11,729 bases of DNA from JBFJWU01 sp041623475 [NCBI: bacterium] (GTDB lineage: Bacteria > J088): assembly GCA_041623475.1 (NCBI GenBank), contig JBFJWU010000071.1:1-11729 (forward strand). Reading direction: 5' to 3'. Within the stretch, counting starts at the first letter, position 1; every line of letters starts with the position of its first letter. Under the pieces are notes generated by a model. That model worked only from the letters and a program-made list of their open reading frames with translations, was not told the DNA's origin and searched no databases. The position numbers and the translations under genes were made by a program. This document shows, in pieces, positions 1 to 6,909 of the stretch.

Positions 1-20
1 GACTGTTGAACACTGGATCC

Positions 21-33
21 GGTAGCTTCTACC
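21..33 (-). terminator. small hairpin at the glutathione peroxidase stop codon
   Basis: GGTAG-CTT-CTACC is a perfect 5-base stem with a 3-base loop that overlaps the TAG stop codon of the glutathione peroxidase gene. No T-run follows in the direction of transcription, so a terminator role is only a possibility. Confidence 0.2.
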
Positions 34-515
34 TACAACAACGCCTCAATCTCACCCCGAATCGAATCTGGCGCGTCCTTTGAGCCGAATCGTTTGACGA
101 CGTTGCCGTTGCGGTCGATCAGGAATTTTGTGAAGTTCCATTTGATGGCCTTGGTGCCGGCAATGCCCGGGGCTTCGGCTTTCAGGAACTTGAACAGGGG
201 GTGGGCGCTTTTGCCGTTGACGGCGACTTTGCTGAACAGCGGGAATGTGGTGCCAAAGCTGGTTTCGCAGAAGCTTTTGATGTCGGTATCGGATCCGGGT
301 TCCTGACCGCCGAACTGGTTGCAGGGGAAGCCCAGGACCGCGAATCCCTTGTCCTGCAGGTCTTCGTACAGCTTTTCCAGGCCTGCGTACTGCGGGGTAA
401 AGCCGCATTGGCTGGCCGTGTTGACGATCAACAGGACTTTGTCCCGGTAGTCGGCCAGGCTGACGGTTTCGCCGTTGTTGGCGGTGGCGCTGAAGTCGTA
501 AACGGTGTCTGGCAT
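33..515 (-). CDS. glutathione peroxidase, thioredoxin-dependent type
   Basis: This 160-residue cytoplasmic enzyme reduces hydrogen peroxide and organic hydroperoxides. It is full length for the non-selenium bacterial family. The peroxidatic cysteine is Cys37 in [12 protein letters not shown]; the catalytic partners are Gln71 in FGGQEPG and Trp126-Asn127 in KWNFTKF, and the FPCNQFGG signature is at 63-70. Cys83 lies 46 residues after Cys37, the spacing of the resolving cysteine in glutathione peroxidases that form an internal disulfide and are recycled by thioredoxin, so thioredoxin rather than glutathione is the likely reductant (inference from the family). The ATG is preceded by GGGAG six bases upstream. 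No signal peptide is visible. It diverges from the membrane protein gene at 575 and no partner is co-transcribed with it here. Confidence 0.95.
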   Translation of the reverse strand: MPDTVYDFSATANNGETVSLADYRDKVLLIVNTASQCGFTPQYAGLEKLYEDLQDKGFAVLGFPCNQFGGQEPGSDTDIKSFCETSFGTTFPLFSKVAVNGKSAHPLFKFLKAEAPGIAGTKAIKWNFTKFLIDRNGNVVKRFGSKDAPDSIRGEIEALL

Positions 516-538
516 GTGGGGCTCCCGGTCTGTGGCGT

Positions 539-567
539 TCAGGCTTAGTTTAGCTGGCGGCTAGAAT
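539..567 (+). promoter_or_regulatory. candidate promoter of the 575 gene, predicting a leaderless mRNA
   Basis: TAGAAT at 562-567 matches the sigma-70 -10 consensus at five of six positions, with a weak TTCAGG -35 candidate at 539-544 and a 17-base spacer. Transcription would start about seven bases after the -10, which falls on the ATG at 575. There is no Shine-Dalgarno sequence before that ATG. The ATG at 566 overlaps the -10 hexamer itself, which argues against it as the start. Confidence 0.45.
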
Positions 568-574
568 GACCGGC

Positions 575-1408
575 ATGTCGCCGGGTGACCTGTTTTCATT
601 CCTGATCCCGCTGAAGACCATTCGCGTCTGGCTGGCGCTGCTGGGCAATACCCGTGGATTCCTGCGGCGAACGCTGGACGACGGGGTTGGCGAGCGGTAC
701 GCCCGGGCGTTGCCGTTCTTTGTAACCGCGTGGACCCTGGTGGGCCTGGGTTGGGTGCTGGTGGTCGGGGTGCCGGTGGAACAGAAGCTGCCCGCCTATT
801 TTGATTCGCTGGGTACCCAGGTCAAACGCGAGCTGTGGCAGCAGGTCCAGCGCCGGGACGGGGATGTTGGTGACCTGCTGGGGGCGGTACAGGAACACGT
901 CGGTGAATCGGATCCCCGTGCAATTGGCGATTACCTGGTCAAAACCGGGCATGCCGAAATCGGTCGCGGGGTGCTGCTGCGGGCGCGCCACGACCGCGCC
1001 GGCCAGGTGTTTGATCGATTTTTTCCCTTGATCATGGCGGGGTTTCTGTTTTTGTTTGCCTGGGTGCCGCATCTGTTTGTCCGCGATGGACAACGCGGTC
1101 TGTTGGACACGGCCCGGGTCTTCCTGTATTTGCTGGGATTCTGGATCCCGTTCCGGGCGCTGGCAGCGGTGGTTCATGATCATGTCGAGGTCGCGACCCT
1201 TGCCGCGGTCCTGGGCGACCTGGCCTGGATTCCGACGGTGGCCGTGGCTGATGGTGTTGTCCTGGCACTCAGCGGATTGCACATCGGCTGGGCGGTCACC
1301 GGGACCCATCGGACATCGGCCCTGCGGGTGTTGTCCGGGTTCGTTGCCTGGCTGGTGGTCTCTGGCGTGGCGATTTTCGGGACGGGCTGGTGGATCGCCC
1401 ACGGTTGA
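575..1408 (+). CDS. orphan multi-pass inner-membrane protein (five predicted helices)
   Basis: I do not recognise this 277-residue protein. Hydrophobic segments lie at about 47-67, 149-169, 180-200, 216-238 and 251-273. A soluble, charged region of about 80 residues (68-148) sits between helices 1 and 2, and the C-terminus ends in GWWIAHG. The helix count and size are loosely like Yip1-domain proteins, but I see no diagnostic motif, so that is only a suggestion. I chose ATG 575 over the in-frame ATG 566 because 566 lies inside the -10 hexamer. The gene is divergent from glutathione peroxidase across about 60 bases and convergent with the hydrolase-like gene; the 79-base gap after it holds only GC-rich short palindromes and no T-run terminator. 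Confidence 0.75.
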   Translation: MSPGDLFSFLIPLKTIRVWLALLGNTRGFLRRTLDDGVGERYARALPFFVTAWTLVGLGWVLVVGVPVEQKLPAYFDSLGTQVKRELWQQVQRRDGDVGDLLGAVQEHVGESDPRAIGDYLVKTGHAEIGRGVLLRARHDRAGQVFDRFFPLIMAGFLFLFAWVPHLFVRDGQRGLLDTARVFLYLLGFWIPFRALAAVVHDHVEVATLAAVLGDLAWIPTVAVADGVVLALSGLHIGWAVTGTHRTSALRVLSGFVAWLVVSGVAIFGTGWWIAHG

Positions 1409-1487
1409 ATTCCGCCGTCGCGGTCAGCACGCTGCGACCAGGCGGATCCGCGCAGGGCACCATCGGGTGGGCCAGCGGGTCAGGCAC

Positions 1488-2219
1488 CTAGTGCTGGTCT
1501 TCTTCCCGTTTCTGTTTGCGTCGTTGTGCTTCGACCAGTGCTCGTTCCTCGATGACCTGTGTAATGTTGCCCCATTTGCGTGACCGTTCGGGGTCGCCTT
1601 TGGCGATACGAAAAAAACAGGTTTCCGCCCCTGCGGGTATGGTTGTTTCAAAGGCGACGTCGATCGCCATGTCAGAGCCCGGACGTTGCTCGGCATAGTG
1701 CGCCATTGCCGAGTCGATCATGCCCTGGACAAAATAGCGTTGCACACGGCAATCAAACGGGCCATACACATCCTGATGCGGGCACCAGTCAATGTGAAAG
1801 TTTGCGGATTCTTCCGATTCAATACTGGCTGTTTCTAACGAGGCATAGGCAATCTTATTGAAGATGGTCGCAATAAAGCTGGCATACTCGACCGGTCCAA
1901 TGTCGTCGGGGACTGTTGTGCCCTCGGTAATTTGCCGGCCGATGTCGTAGCCGATTGCGCGCAGGCTTTCCAGCACAAGGGCCTGGCCTTCGGCTCCGTA
2001 TCGTTCCTCTGCTCTTTTGAGGACCTCGATCAGCGCCATTGCCTGCATCGTGCCCCATTGCCAAAGCGTGCTGGGGTCGAAGTTGGTTTTCGCCAATATC
2101 TGCTCGTTCAGACGCTGAAGCCCCTTTGCGTAGGGCTGGTTGAACTGGAATTTTCCCCAGTTTGCTTCCGGGCGTTTCTCCCAGTGTTTGACGTTCAAAT
2201 TGTCGTGATTGCGTTTCAC
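1488..2219 (-). CDS. protein resembling the L-2-amino-thiazoline-4-carboxylate hydrolase family
   Basis: This 243-residue protein is soluble, with no signal peptide or membrane helix. The region from about 50 to 210 has the layout I associate with the ATC-hydrolase / V4R-like family: a helical LIEVLKRAEERYG segment (63-75), a long helix with GYDIGR (90-95), then WCPHQD (145-150), Cys157, and a C-terminal strand pair ending in ETCFFRIAKGD (199-209), where family members carry a 'PHCRFR'-like motif. Cys146, His148, Cys157 and Cys201 are candidate functional residues. The substrate is unknown and hydrolase activity should not be assumed. The N-terminal 50 residues and the charged tail (223-243) are not explained. 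Start is GTG with AAGGAG six bases upstream. It lies 17 bases downstream of tetR on the same strand, so it is probably co-transcribed with and controlled by that regulator. Confidence 0.6.
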   Translation of the reverse strand: MKRNHDNLNVKHWEKRPEANWGKFQFNQPYAKGLQRLNEQILAKTNFDPSTLWQWGTMQAMALIEVLKRAEERYGAEGQALVLESLRAIGYDIGRQITEGTTVPDDIGPVEYASFIATIFNKIAYASLETASIESEESANFHIDWCPHQDVYGPFDCRVQRYFVQGMIDSAMAHYAEQRPGSDMAIDVAFETTIPAGAETCFFRIAKGDPERSRKWGNITQVIEERALVEAQRRKQKREEDQH

Positions 2220-2236
2220 TTGTCTCTCCTTGTTCG

Positions 2237-2869
2237 TTAGTCCGAACCGGGCCTGGCCAATTCCAGGGCCAATGTTCGCGCGACAAATGCGCGCGCCTGT
2301 TGATCAATTTTTTTGATCGGATCTGGTTTTTCCTTGTTCAAACTCGTTACGATCAACTGAAACAGGCCGCCAATGACCGCGCCGCCAGTCAGGTCAGCGT
2401 CAATGTCTCGAGGGATTTCACCTTCGGCCTGTCCTCGACGAATATTCTTCGCCGCTCCGACGACCGCCTGCTGGGTCTTCTCGGATATCTTTGCCGCCAC
2501 GACCGGATCGCACCCAAGCGGTCCCAGTGCCAAACGAACAATGGGATTGTCATAGATAAATCGCACGAACCTGGTGGTTCGGATCAGCTCCCGCTGGGGC
2601 CAGGAACCTTCCTGATCCAGCGCCGGACGGTAGATTTCGTCCTGAAACGCTTGGAAGTTGTCGGCGATTACCTGGGCGATCAGATGTCCCTTGCTGCTGA
2701 AATGGCGGTACAGTGCACCTTCGGACAGGTCCGCGCGTGCGGCGATTGCAGCAATTTCAGGGTCGCCATTGGCCCGAACCATCTCTGCAGCGGCTGCCGC
2801 GATCAGCCGCGCCCGCGTTGCCTGCCCTTTTGGTGTTTTTGCGGAGTAGTTTGCTGTCATTTCGAACAC
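2237..2869 (-). CDS. TetR-family transcriptional regulator
   Basis: This is a 210-residue dimeric DNA-binding repressor of normal TetR length. The N-terminal helix-turn-helix spans about 18-65: ATRARLIAAAAAEM, then IAAIAARADLSEGALYRHF with the typical LYxHFxxK ending (FSSKGHL). The C-terminal ligand domain (about 66-205) is mostly helical; its ligand cannot be told from sequence. It is first in an operon with the hydrolase-like gene. A near-perfect palindrome at 2890-2909, ending 20 bases before the GTG start, is the likely operator for autorepression. The start may be GTG 2869 or ATG 2860 (codon 4); neither has a clear Shine-Dalgarno site, so the exact start is unsure. Confidence 0.93.
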   Translation of the reverse strand: MFEMTANYSAKTPKGQATRARLIAAAAAEMVRANGDPEIAAIAARADLSEGALYRHFSSKGHLIAQVIADNFQAFQDEIYRPALDQEGSWPQRELIRTTRFVRFIYDNPIVRLALGPLGCDPVVAAKISEKTQQAVVGAAKNIRRGQAEGEIPRDIDADLTGGAVIGGLFQLIVTSLNKEKPDPIKKIDQQARAFVARTLALELARPGSD

Positions 2870-2889
2870 ACGTCGTCGGCCTGTCTTTA

Positions 2890-2909
2890 GTAATGTGAAT
2901 TCACTTTAC
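2890..2909. promoter_or_regulatory. probable TetR operator (20-base palindrome)
   Basis: GTAATGTGAATTCACTTTAC is symmetric at 18 of 20 positions (core GTGAATTCAC perfect, outer GTAA/TTAC arms matching). It sits 20 bases upstream of the tetR start. It overlaps a weak minus-strand promoter candidate: TTGTAA at 2911-2906, spacer 16, TAAAGA at 2889-2884. Binding there would block polymerase, which is the usual autorepression layout of TetR genes. The assignment to this regulator is inference from position and symmetry. Confidence 0.65.
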
Positions 2910-2990
2910 AAAAAACGGGCCGACTGTGCACATCGTGAAAGCGGACTGTACGGCCTGGGAAAATCCCGACCAGTTTTCAGAATGTCTGGC

Positions 2991-3008
2991 GTCGGCTGGC
3001 AGGCCGAC
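2991..3008 (-). terminator. hairpin downstream of the degenerate-receiver gene
   Basis: GTCGGC-TGGCAG-GCCGAC forms a perfect 6-base stem with a 6-base loop starting six bases past the stop codon of the gene ending at 3014. The next 20 bases in the transcript are not T-rich, so if it ends transcription it would be Rho-assisted or weak. Confidence 0.3.
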
Positions 3009-3013
3009 CGGGA

Positions 3014-3937
3014 TCAACGTCGGGGCGCCATTTTCTGAAACGCCTGGATCGCGCTGAGCAGGGTGGAGATCAGGTATTGGGTCTCGTTCAGCAGGTTGAT
3101 TTCCCATTCCTGGAACGGGTGGTCGGGGCTGGTGCGGCGGTACAGCCAGACCAGGGCGCCGGGAACGGCGGTCAGGCGGCGGGCGGCGACTGCGATATGG
3201 CTGGCTTGCCATTTGTCGTAGGGGGCGTAGCGCAGCGGGAACTCGCCGGGGACCAGGGTGCGGATCGTCGGGTCGTCCAGTTGCCTGCGGAACCACGACT
3301 GGTCGCCGCGGACGATGGCGCTGTCATGTCGCGCCAGGCCACCAGTGTCAAAACGCAGTTGCCAGTCAGCATCGGGATTGGAACAGGTAAACAGGGCGGC
3401 GGCATCCAGTTCGACAACGCGACGGATGTTCTGGAAGACACCTTCAAAAAAACCACGATAGTCTGGTGTGGTGCCGTCGGTAATCTCGGCGAGCGACTGG
3501 TTGAACCAGTCCAGCAACAGTTTGCGCAGGCGCGACAGCGCTGCCTCTTTGCGTTCGCGGTGGTACAGCCGGTGGCCGTTGTCCATCAGCATCTTGAATA
3601 CCGGGAACGGCACCGGTTTTGGGGCCAGCAGCACCGCGCCCGTGTGGTGGGCCTTGTCCAGTTCTGCGGCAATGGCCGGGTCGCCCATCACAACCAGGGT
3701 GATCGCCGGATTGGCAACGGTCAGCAGTTCGACCGTTTGCAGCAAGGCAGCGACGTTATCGTGAGAGCCGATAACCAATGTGGCAGCCTTGGCGGCTTCG
3801 CGACGCAGGCGGTCATCATCCTGATCGTTGTGGACGACAAATGACGGAATATCAAGTTTGTCAGCGAACCTGGCAACGACTGACAAATCGGCAAAGTCGT
3901 CTTCGATGACCAGAATTTTTTCGCGTTGGTTCGACAT
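3014..3937 (-). CDS. response-regulator-like protein: phosphoacceptor-less receiver plus GAF-like domain
   Basis: This is a 307-residue soluble protein. Residues 6-125 follow the receiver fold: KILVIEDD with the acidic pair Asp13-Asp14, later strands ATLVIG and ITLVVMGD, and Lys107 in VLLAPKPVPF at the conserved lysine position. The strand that should end in the phosphorylated aspartate reads LVIGSHD, so the aspartate is replaced (about Gly57) and the Thr/Ser switch position is also not conserved. A helical linker (about 126-165) leads to a GAF-like region (about 166-300: VFQNIRRVVELDAAALFTC, then IAVAARRL and ALVWLYRR). There is no DNA-binding, GGDEF or kinase domain. It may be a phosphorylation-independent adaptor or sensor (inference). 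It diverges from the lipoprotein at 3979 with only 41 bases between starts. No Shine-Dalgarno site is visible before its ATG. Confidence 0.75.
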   Translation of the reverse strand: MSNQREKILVIEDDFADLSVVARFADKLDIPSFVVHNDQDDDRLRREAAKAATLVIGSHDNVAALLQTVELLTVANPAITLVVMGDPAIAAELDKAHHTGAVLLAPKPVPFPVFKMLMDNGHRLYHRERKEAALSRLRKLLLDWFNQSLAEITDGTTPDYRGFFEGVFQNIRRVVELDAAALFTCSNPDADWQLRFDTGGLARHDSAIVRGDQSWFRRQLDDPTIRTLVPGEFPLRYAPYDKWQASHIAVAARRLTAVPGALVWLYRRTSPDHPFQEWEINLLNETQYLISTLLSAIQAFQKMAPRR

Positions 3938-3941
3938 GGCG

Positions 3942-3972
3942 TTGGCTGCCCCGGGGATGGAGTTGCAATAAT
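3942..3972 (+). promoter_or_regulatory. candidate promoter of the discoidin-like lipoprotein gene, leaderless
   Basis: AATAAT at 3967-3972 matches the -10 consensus at five of six positions. TTGGCT at 3942-3947 is a four-of-six -35 candidate, with a long 19-base spacer. The -10 ends six bases before the ATG at 3979, so the transcript would start on or next to the start codon, and there is no Shine-Dalgarno sequence. Confidence 0.4.
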
Positions 3973-3973
3973 A

Positions 3974-3979
3974 ATTGTA
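3974..3979 (-). promoter_or_regulatory. candidate -10 element of the degenerate-receiver gene
   Basis: On the minus strand this reads TACAAT, five of six matches to the -10 consensus, 36 bases upstream of the ATG at 3937. No good -35 is visible at the expected distance. It touches the opposing -10 candidate of the lipoprotein gene. Confidence 0.35.
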
Positions 3980-4845
3980 TGCGTTTGCGTTTGATCAGGC
4001 TGAGTGCCGCGCTGGGGGGCTTGTTGGGAGCCTCGTTTGTCCTGGCGTGCATGGATTCCCGGGCGATGATCGATTTCTACGAGGTAACGGCCCAGTCGAT
4101 CGCGGATCAAAGCGCCGTGATCACCTTTGTGACCGATCCCGAAGCAACCTGCCTGGTGCGCTACGGTCTGACCGCCCAGCGGTTGGACCGAACGGCCGTT
4201 GATCCAATGATGGATGGCCAGGAATTCGCCCGGTCCCACAACGTTCCCCTGGACGGGTTGAACGCCGATACGATCTATTATTATCAGGCGGCGGCAACGA
4301 CGCCGGACGGGACCGAGGGGTACTCGACGGTGTTGACGTTCCAGACCCTGGCCGGTCCTGCTGGTGCATCCAACGCAAATGGGACGGGTGGCGGCTCGAA
4401 CGGCGCGGCAACGTCGACGACAGATGGGCTCGTCAATTTTGCCCGGGTCAGCAGCGGAACGACTGTAGCCGGTGTCAGCAGCGAGTTCTCACCTGGCTGG
4501 GCCGGCGAACGGGCACTGGATGGTAATCGGGCGACAGCATGGGCCACGGCCGGGGACGGAGACGATGCCTGGCTGGAACTGGACCTGGGACAGGATCGGA
4601 CGATTACCCACGTTGGTTACCAGAGCCGGTCCATGGCCGATGGCAGTTCGATCGTGACATCGGTCCAATTTACGATTGGCGGTATCAATTTCGGGCCATA
4701 CCCGACGACGGACCCCGAACAACTGTACGTCTACGAACTTGGGCAGACGGTTACGGCAGCGACGGTTCGATTCGATGCCGTCCAGTCGACGGGCGGAAAT
4801 ACGGGCGGATCCGAGATCGCGGTCTACGGCCCCCAAGATCCCTGA
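3979..4845 (+). CDS. lipoprotein with fibronectin-III-like and discoidin-like (F5/8 type C) domains
   Basis: This is a 288-residue secreted lipoprotein. The signal peptide ends in the lipobox VLAC with acylated Cys24. Residues about 32-125 look like a fibronectin-III / purple-acid-phosphatase N-terminal type beta sandwich (VTAQSIADQSAVITFVTD, then LNADTIYYYQAAATTPDG). A Gly/Ser/Asn/Thr-rich linker covers about 126-150. Residues about 152-285 resemble a discoidin/F5-8C carbohydrate-binding domain: RALDGNRATAWATAG, then DAWLELDLGQDRTITHVGYQSR and the closing SEIAVYG strand. No catalytic domain is attached, so it is probably a surface adhesin or ligand-binding protein rather than a phosphatase (inference). 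It stands between a divergent gene and the ABC operon that starts 77 bases downstream. Confidence 0.8.
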   Translation: MRLRLIRLSAALGGLLGASFVLACMDSRAMIDFYEVTAQSIADQSAVITFVTDPEATCLVRYGLTAQRLDRTAVDPMMDGQEFARSHNVPLDGLNADTIYYYQAAATTPDGTEGYSTVLTFQTLAGPAGASNANGTGGGSNGAATSTTDGLVNFARVSSGTTVAGVSSEFSPGWAGERALDGNRATAWATAGDGDDAWLELDLGQDRTITHVGYQSRSMADGSSIVTSVQFTIGGINFGPYPTTDPEQLYVYELGQTVTAATVRFDAVQSTGGNTGGSEIAVYGPQDP

Positions 4846-4884
4846 CGACGGTTGCAGCTGGGACCTGTCCGGGCTAGCGTGGCA

Positions 4885-4900
4885 TTAACGGATCCGTAAA
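4885..4900. promoter_or_regulatory. palindrome upstream of the ABC exporter operon
   Basis: ACGGATCCGT (4888-4897) is a perfect 10-base palindrome; the symmetry extends to 14 of 16 bases over 4885-4900. It is centred about 30 bases upstream of the ATPase ATG, a suitable place for an operator. No regulator gene is adjacent and this may be chance. Confidence 0.25.
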
Positions 4901-4922
4901 CAGGCGGGTCAGAAGGATTGCC

Positions 4923-5663
4923 ATGACCAGCAACGGGCCGCCCAATCCCCTGGTTGTTGAAAACGTTGTCAAGAAATTTGGCGAGCGGCGGGCCGTTGAC
5001 GGCCTGACCCTGTCGATTGAACCCGGCGAAATCATCGGCCTGCTTGGTCCGAACGGTGCCGGCAAGACCACGTTGATTCGGGCTATTGTTGGTTTGTCCC
5101 GCGTCAGCAGTGGTACGGTACGCGTCTTTGGCCACGACCCTGTCGCCGATCGACGGGTGCGGGCGCAGATCGGCTACATGCCCCAGGACCTTGCTGTTTA
5201 CCCGGACCTGTCGGTGCGCGAAAACGTTGCGTTCCTGGCGGGCCTGCGGACAGCCAGCGGTCGCCCGGATCCGGACGATGTTGACCGGGCGCTGGATGCC
5301 GTTGACCTCAGTGAACGCCAGGACGACCTGCTACGGGACCTGTCCGGCGGCATGAAGCGCCGCGCGTCACTGGCGGCAACGATCTGTGGCAGCCCTGGCC
5401 TGTTGCTACTGGACGAGCCGACATCCGGGGTGGACCCGGCGCTGCGCCTGCAGTTGTGGGATCTGTTCCGCGACCTGGCCAGTCGCGGCGGGTCGATCCT
5501 GATTACAACCCACCATATCGCCGAGGCCGAGGGCAGCGACCGTGTCGTGTTCCTGCGCGACGGACGGACGCTGGCAACCGGCGAACCGCAAAGCCTGCTG
5601 GACCGGTACAACGCCCCGGACCTGGAACGGGCATTTCTGCATGCGATGAGGGACGGCCGGTGA
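4923..5663 (+). CDS. ABC transporter ATP-binding protein (ABC-2 / drug-export type)
   Basis: This is a 246-residue cytoplasmic ATPase subunit, one nucleotide-binding domain. Walker A is GPNGAGKT (42-49), the Q-loop glutamine is Gln88 in YMPQDL, the signature is LSGGM (140-144), Walker B is LLLLDE (160-165), and the H-loop histidine is His197 in ITTHHIAEAE. All catalytic motifs are intact. The YPDLSVREN segment and LSGGMKRR are typical of ATPases paired with ABC-2 permeases (the NodI/DrrA/CcmA-like group) that export drugs, lipids or polysaccharides. AAGGA lies five bases before the ATG. Its TGA stop overlaps the permease ATG by one base (TGATG), so the two are translationally coupled and form one transporter. 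Confidence 0.95.
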   Translation: MTSNGPPNPLVVENVVKKFGERRAVDGLTLSIEPGEIIGLLGPNGAGKTTLIRAIVGLSRVSSGTVRVFGHDPVADRRVRAQIGYMPQDLAVYPDLSVRENVAFLAGLRTASGRPDPDDVDRALDAVDLSERQDDLLRDLSGGMKRRASLAATICGSPGLLLLDEPTSGVDPALRLQLWDLFRDLASRGGSILITTHHIAEAEGSDRVVFLRDGRTLATGEPQSLLDRYNAPDLERAFLHAMRDGR

Positions 5664-6826
5664 TGGTGCTGCGGATTGCCGGGCGGGTCCTGCGCGAGAT
5701 GTCCCGCGACCGACGGACCATTGCCTTTATCATCGTTGCACCGATCATCGTCATGAGCCTGCTTTATTTCGCACTCCGCGCCGACGCCGATACGGATATC
5801 GCCGTGGTGTCCCGTGGCCCGGCGCGGCTGTTCGACTACGAAATGAAGCAGGCTCTGGCTGACGCCGACGGTGTCAACCTGGTCGAACTGGCCATCGCCG
5901 ATGACATGCCCGACGGACCGGGCCTCGACCAGGCGATCCGTGCCGCGATCATTGCGGGCGAAGCGGACGGCGTCCTGTTGCTGGGCCAGTCGTTCCTGCC
6001 GGACCGTTTTGCCGGTGAGCCCGGGGATATTTATTTGTACCTGGAGGGGTCAAAACCGCTGGTCAGTGCCGATGTGCTGGATGCCATTGCCGACGCAATG
6101 GACGAACTGACTGCGGCCCTGCCGGTCGTCATCGATGCCCAGTGCAGTAACGACTGCGCAAATTCGGTGAACAACAAAACCATCAACGTGGAGTTCCGCC
6201 ATCTGTACGGGTCGGACGATTACAACGCGACAGATCTGTTCTTGCCGCTGTTTCCGCCGTTTTTCGCCTTCTTCTTCACATTCGTCCTGGCGGCCATCAG
6301 CTTTCAGCGCGAGCGAAGCCGCGGCACGATGGACCGTATCTTTGCGTCGCCGGTCAGTTTCCTGGAGGTCGTCGCCGGATACGTCGTCGGGTTTGTCGGG
6401 TTTGCCGGGGTCCAGGCGGTTATTATCCTGGCTTTCGTATTTGGACTGATTGAATTTGAGTTCTCCGGGACCCAGATCGGAGCAATTGCACTGTGCACGT
6501 TTCTGGTTATTGTCGTCGCCCTGCTTACGGGACTGCTGGTATCGTTCGTCGCCGCCAATGAGTTCCAGGCGCTGCAGTTTGTCCCCCTGATTGTCCTGCC
6601 GCAGGTTTTCCTGAGCGACATGATCTGGCCACTCGCCACGTTCCCCAGGGCTTTGCAGGCCATCGCCCTGGCTATGCCACTGACTTATGCCAACCGGTTT
6701 TCCAGGGATGTCCTGATCCGCGACATCCCCATGATCCAGTCCGGGGCCAACCTGTTGATGATTGCCGCGTTTATCCTGTTCCTGGTTGCGGTCATCGGGA
6801 TTGCCCGCCGCCGGATGACGGTCTAG
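5663..6826 (+). CDS. ABC-2 type transporter permease
   Basis: This is a 387-residue inner-membrane permease of the ABC2_membrane_3 type. The first helix is at about 19-37. A large extracytoplasmic domain (about 38-190) follows. About five further helices lie in the C-terminal half (about 195-213, 235-260, 271-297, 302-320, 361-381). The cytoplasmic loop ERSRGTMDRIFASPVS (217-232) is the family motif before the coupling helix. The external domain holds the pair CSNDC (Cys161, Cys165), which could form a disulfide. The reading frame stays open upstream into the ATPase gene, but the ATG overlapping the ATPase stop is the evident start. With only one permease gene, the transporter would work as a homodimer. 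Substrate unknown; no membrane-fusion or outer-membrane partner gene is nearby. Confidence 0.9.
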   Translation: MVLRIAGRVLREMSRDRRTIAFIIVAPIIVMSLLYFALRADADTDIAVVSRGPARLFDYEMKQALADADGVNLVELAIADDMPDGPGLDQAIRAAIIAGEADGVLLLGQSFLPDRFAGEPGDIYLYLEGSKPLVSADVLDAIADAMDELTAALPVVIDAQCSNDCANSVNNKTINVEFRHLYGSDDYNATDLFLPLFPPFFAFFFTFVLAAISFQRERSRGTMDRIFASPVSFLEVVAGYVVGFVGFAGVQAVIILAFVFGLIEFEFSGTQIGAIALCTFLVIVVALLTGLLVSFVAANEFQALQFVPLIVLPQVFLSDMIWPLATFPRALQAIALAMPLTYANRFSRDVLIRDIPMIQSGANLLMIAAFILFLVAVIGIARRRMTV

Positions 6827-6879
6827 GGCAACATCGCGATTTTGTCGATCAATCTAATTAATGCATCCGCATTACCCGG

Positions 6880-6909
6880 TTGCCATTTCTAAACGACGTT
6901 TGGCAAAAT
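6880..6909 (+). promoter_or_regulatory. candidate promoter of the cytochrome lipoprotein gene, leaderless
   Basis: TTGCCA at 6880-6885 matches the -35 consensus at five of six positions; 18 bases later CAAAAT at 6904-6909 matches the -10 at four of six. The -10 ends seven bases before ATG 6917, so transcription would begin at the start codon. No Shine-Dalgarno sequence precedes this ATG. Confidence 0.4.

Noticed and set aside
1409-1487. Possible terminator between convergent genes, including the palindrome GCGGATCCGC at 1442-1451
   Set aside because: The short palindromes have loops that are too tight or stems that are too weak, and no T-run follows on either strand.
3077-3844. 255-codon plus-strand open frame opposite the degenerate-receiver gene
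   Set aside because: The protein is Gln/Val/Gly-rich without recognisable motifs, while the minus strand encodes receiver and GAF-like patterns.
3014-4845. A two-component or ligand-sensing system formed by the degenerate receiver and the lipoprotein
   Set aside because: No kinase or transmembrane connector is present; only divergent proximity supports it, so I list it only as a promoter observation.
5456-5662. In-frame upstream extension of the permease
   Set aside because: It lies inside the ATPase gene in another frame; the ATG at 5663 overlapping the ATPase stop matches the permease family start.
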